64,000 bases of DNA from an uncultured Corynebacterium sp. (lineage in GTDB: Bacteria; Actinomycetota; Actinomycetes; Mycobacteriales; Mycobacteriaceae): positions 1-64,000 of the forward strand of contig NZ_CAMIHZ010000010.1 of assembly GCF_946222305.1 (NCBI RefSeq), in the 5' to 3' direction. A model generated the notes under the pieces. The model did not search any database. It was not told where the DNA came from and saw nothing but the letters and a program-made list of their open reading frames with translations. Shown here piece after piece: positions 61,884 through 64,000 of the stretch. The position numbers and the translations under genes are program-made. The first letter of the stretch is position 1. Each line of letters starts with the position of its first letter.

Positions 61884-63062
61884 ATGAAACCCGATGTACG
61901 CGCCGCTGTTGCACACTTGGATGCCCCTTTTTCTGTCCTCGATCTTGACGCGGCGATTGAGAATTCGCAGTCCATGACCCGCCGCGCGGAAGGTACCCCT
62001 ATCCGTCTGGCTAGTAAGTCCATTCGCATTCGCGAACTCATCAGCCGGGTGCTGAAGCTCCCCGGCTATCGGGGAATCTTGGCTTTCAATTTGGACGAAG
62101 CCATCTGGTTGGTGGAAACCGGCACGAGTGATGATGTTCTAGTTGCCTACCCCAGCGCCAACCGTGAATCCTTGCACCGCCTGATGTGCGACGTACACCT
62201 GCGCGATCGCATCACCTTGATGGTGGATTCCGTGGAGCATTTGAATTTTATCGATGCTGTCCTTTCACCCCAGGAGCGACCGGCGGTGCGGGTGTGTATC
62301 GATCTCGACGCCTCGCTGGAAGTCGGCCCCGTCCACATCGGAGCCCTGCGCTCCCCGATCCGATCAGCCGATCATGTCCGTTCTTTTGTGCGCAGCATCT
62401 TGGCGCGCCAAGGCTTCGACATCGTGGGTGTGATGGCCTACGAGGGCCAAATTGCTGGCACCACCGATACGTCGGCGGCGATCTCGATCATGAAGTCCCT
62501 CTCCGTGAACGAACTCGCGAAACGGCGCGAGGTGTTAGTAAATATCGTGCAGGAAGAGCTGCGGGCGACGGGCCGTCCGGCGCTGGAATTCGTCAATGGC
62601 GGTGGCACCGGCTCCATCGAGACCACGCGGGCAGAGGAAGTTATCACCGAGATCGGCGCGGGTTCGGGAATCATCGGCCCTGGCCTGTTCGATCACTACA
62701 AGACGTTCCAGCCCACCCCGGCGGAGTGGTTCGTAGTGCCCGTCGTGCGCCGTCCCGCACCAGATACTGTGACGGTCGCCGGTGGCGGGCGCGTGGCGTC
62801 GGGACCAGCAGGTAAAGATCGACTGCCAGTGGTTGATTGGCCAAAGGATCTGAAGATGGCGGCGTTGGAGGGCCCGGGTGAGGTGCAAACTCCACTGACT
62901 GGTCCTGCGGCAAGGAACCTGCAGTTGGGCTCCCACGTGTGGATGCGTCACGCGAAAGCGGGTGAGCAGTGCGAGTGGACCGACCAGGTGATGGTGGTGT
63001 CCGGCGGCGAGATTGTGGATACGTGGCCGACGTACCGCGGTGAGGGTAAGAGCTTCGTCTAA
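61884..63062 (+). CDS. PLP-dependent fold type III enzyme (alanine racemase-like/D-serine dehydratase-like)
   Basis: The 392-residue protein has an alanine-racemase-type N-terminal barrel with the PLP lysine in PIRLASKSIRIRELI, strands such as DIVGVMAYEGQIAG and GGGTGSIETTRAEEVITEIG, and a C-terminal beta domain with His and Cys in WMRHAKAGEQCEW that may bind zinc as in eukaryote-type D-serine dehydratase. D-amino acid deaminase or aldolase activity is likely; the substrate is not known. It is divergent from dnaE across 79 bases. Confidence 0.85.
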   Translation: MKPDVRAAVAHLDAPFSVLDLDAAIENSQSMTRRAEGTPIRLASKSIRIRELISRVLKLPGYRGILAFNLDEAIWLVETGTSDDVLVAYPSANRESLHRLMCDVHLRDRITLMVDSVEHLNFIDAVLSPQERPAVRVCIDLDASLEVGPVHIGALRSPIRSADHVRSFVRSILARQGFDIVGVMAYEGQIAGTTDTSAAISIMKSLSVNELAKRREVLVNIVQEELRATGRPALEFVNGGGTGSIETTRAEEVITEIGAGSGIIGPGLFDHYKTFQPTPAEWFVVPVVRRPAPDTVTVAGGGRVASGPAGKDRLPVVDWPKDLKMAALEGPGEVQTPLTGPAARNLQLGSHVWMRHAKAGEQCEWTDQVMVVSGGEIVDTWPTYRGEGKSFV

Positions 63063-63093
63063 AAAGACTGGCTGCACTACTTTCCCAGCCGAA

Positions 63094-63996
63094 TCAGGCT
63101 CCGCGCGTAGCCTTGGTGCCCCGCTGCAGCAACCGTACCCGGCGCGCACGTGGTGGGCGGTGGCGCACCATATCCGTCAGGAATATCAGCACGGCAACCC
63201 AGATGATGCAGAAGCCCACCCAGCGGGCGGCGGGAATGGTCTCGTGATTAACGAAGACAGCCCACAGCATCTGCATCACCGGGGTGATGTATTGGATCAT
63301 GCCCAGGCTGGTCAAGCTCATCACCTGCGCGGCCTTGGAAAATAGCAACAGTGGCACGGCGGTCACCACACCAGCGGTCATCAGCAACAGCGCGTGGCTA
63401 GGGCCGTTTTGCACGAAAGTGCTCTCGCCTTGGGATTGGAGGTAGAGGATATAGATCAATCCCACCGGCGCCAGCACCAAGGTTTCCGCCGTCAGCGACT
63501 GGATGGGTGTGAGTTTCACCTGCTTCTTCGCGAGTCCATACAGGCCGAAGCTCAGCGCCAACCCCAGCGCGATAATCGGCGGCTGCCCCAGCGCCACAGT
63601 CAAGATGATGACCGCCACGGCTGCGATGGCCACACTGAGCAGCTGCAATGGGCGCAGGGATTCCCGCAGCACCACCACTGCCAACACCACGGTGACCAGC
63701 GGATTGATGAAGTAACCCAGAGCTGCATCCGCAACCTGGTTGTTGTTCACGGCATAGATGTACAGGCCCCAGTTGAAAGAAATCAGCAGAGCAGCTGCCG
63801 TCACCTTCAACCACTGAGCCCCCGGGATCTGCCGCATGGATTTCGAGGCCCCGACCGCCACCACCACAATGGCCATGAATACCAGCGTCCAAATGAAGCG
63901 ATGCGCCAGAATCTCTACGGGCGCTGCCGGTTTCAGTAGCGGGAAGAACGCGGGAAATACTCCCCACAGCAGATAGGCCGCTAATCCCCAAAACAT
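63094..63996 (-). CDS. rarD: RarD/EamA family transporter, start near window edge
   Basis: An integral membrane protein of at least 300 residues with ten helices of the EamA type and the RarD-like start (FWGLAAYLLWGVFPAFFPLL), NWGLYIYAVNNNQVADAALG and LGYFINPLVTVVLAVVVLRE. The family has broad drug/metabolite exporter features, but the substrate is unknown. The ATG at 63996 is four bases from the window end, so a start outside the window is possible. It converges with the PLP-enzyme gene across 31 bases. Confidence 0.9.
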   Translation of the reverse strand: MFWGLAAYLLWGVFPAFFPLLKPAAPVEILAHRFIWTLVFMAIVVVAVGASKSMRQIPGAQWLKVTAAALLISFNWGLYIYAVNNNQVADAALGYFINPLVTVVLAVVVLRESLRPLQLLSVAIAAVAVIILTVALGQPPIIALGLALSFGLYGLAKKQVKLTPIQSLTAETLVLAPVGLIYILYLQSQGESTFVQNGPSHALLLMTAGVVTAVPLLLFSKAAQVMSLTSLGMIQYITPVMQMLWAVFVNHETIPAARWVGFCIIWVAVLIFLTDMVRHRPPRARRVRLLQRGTKATRGA

Positions 63997-64000
63997 TGGT

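Noticed and set aside
1..64000. CRISPR array or complete tRNA/rRNA genes
   Set aside because: No regularly spaced repeats of CRISPR size and no complete cloverleaf or rRNA signature were seen; only the tRNA 3' fragment at 5183-5210.

Overview
The window is chromosomal DNA of a Corynebacterium-type actinomycete. This rests on the his gene order (hisD-hisC-hisB-MFS-hisH-hisA-imp-hisF-hisI) joined to trpE-trpC-trpB-trpA-lgt-pyk, the glgX/treY/relS/treZ/dnaE neighbourhood, an HNH protein of the actinobacterial DUF222 type, and the gene content overall. I cannot name the species from sequence alone.

Region 1 (1-5260) is the right-hand part of an integrated element. It begins with what looks like the terminal inverted repeat of an IS3-family insertion sequence. 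It then carries small membrane or secreted proteins, a frameshifted RhuM-family gene, an ImmA/IrrE metalloprotease and a lipoprotein chained by 4-base overlaps, and a frameshifted tyrosine recombinase. It ends at a 28-base copy of a tRNA 3' end (probable attachment site) followed by a terminator. Region 2 (5260-16550) is accessory: an Excalibur-domain fragment, a very large DEDDh exonuclease/TerB/BRCT/helix-hairpin-helix/sigma-region-4 fusion, a PH-domain protein, a single-chain Type ISP restriction-modification enzyme of 1641 residues and a pyroglutamyl-peptidase-like protein.

Region 3 (16735-20658) is the most unusual part. A CPBP-family membrane protease is followed by a tight three-gene unit: a membrane-anchored protein with two tandem beta-type repeats, an 81-residue Cys-free and Lys-free peptide with an 11-Asn tail, and a radical SAM/SPASM enzyme whose start codon overlaps the end of the peptide gene. 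This looks like a peptide-modifying (RiPP) system that I cannot assign to a described class. A perfect 10-bp hairpin lies just before the first ribosome binding site.

Region 4 (20664-29858) is metabolic: glutaminase with a STAS domain, Ogt, a polar amino acid ABC transporter, an HNH/DUF222 protein, a DUF4921 protein and an M20 amidohydrolase. Region 5 (45364 down to 29875, minus strand) is a nearly continuous his-trp-lgt-pyk gene train. No trpF is present in the train, and the hisA product keeps residues typical of the bifunctional PriA. Region 6 (45450-63996) holds a TPR-like protein, a lipoprotein/membrane pair, a TetR regulator, glycogen debranching (glgX) and the treY/treZ trehalose route, a small alarmone synthetase, dnaE, a PLP fold-III enzyme and RarD, which runs to the window edge.
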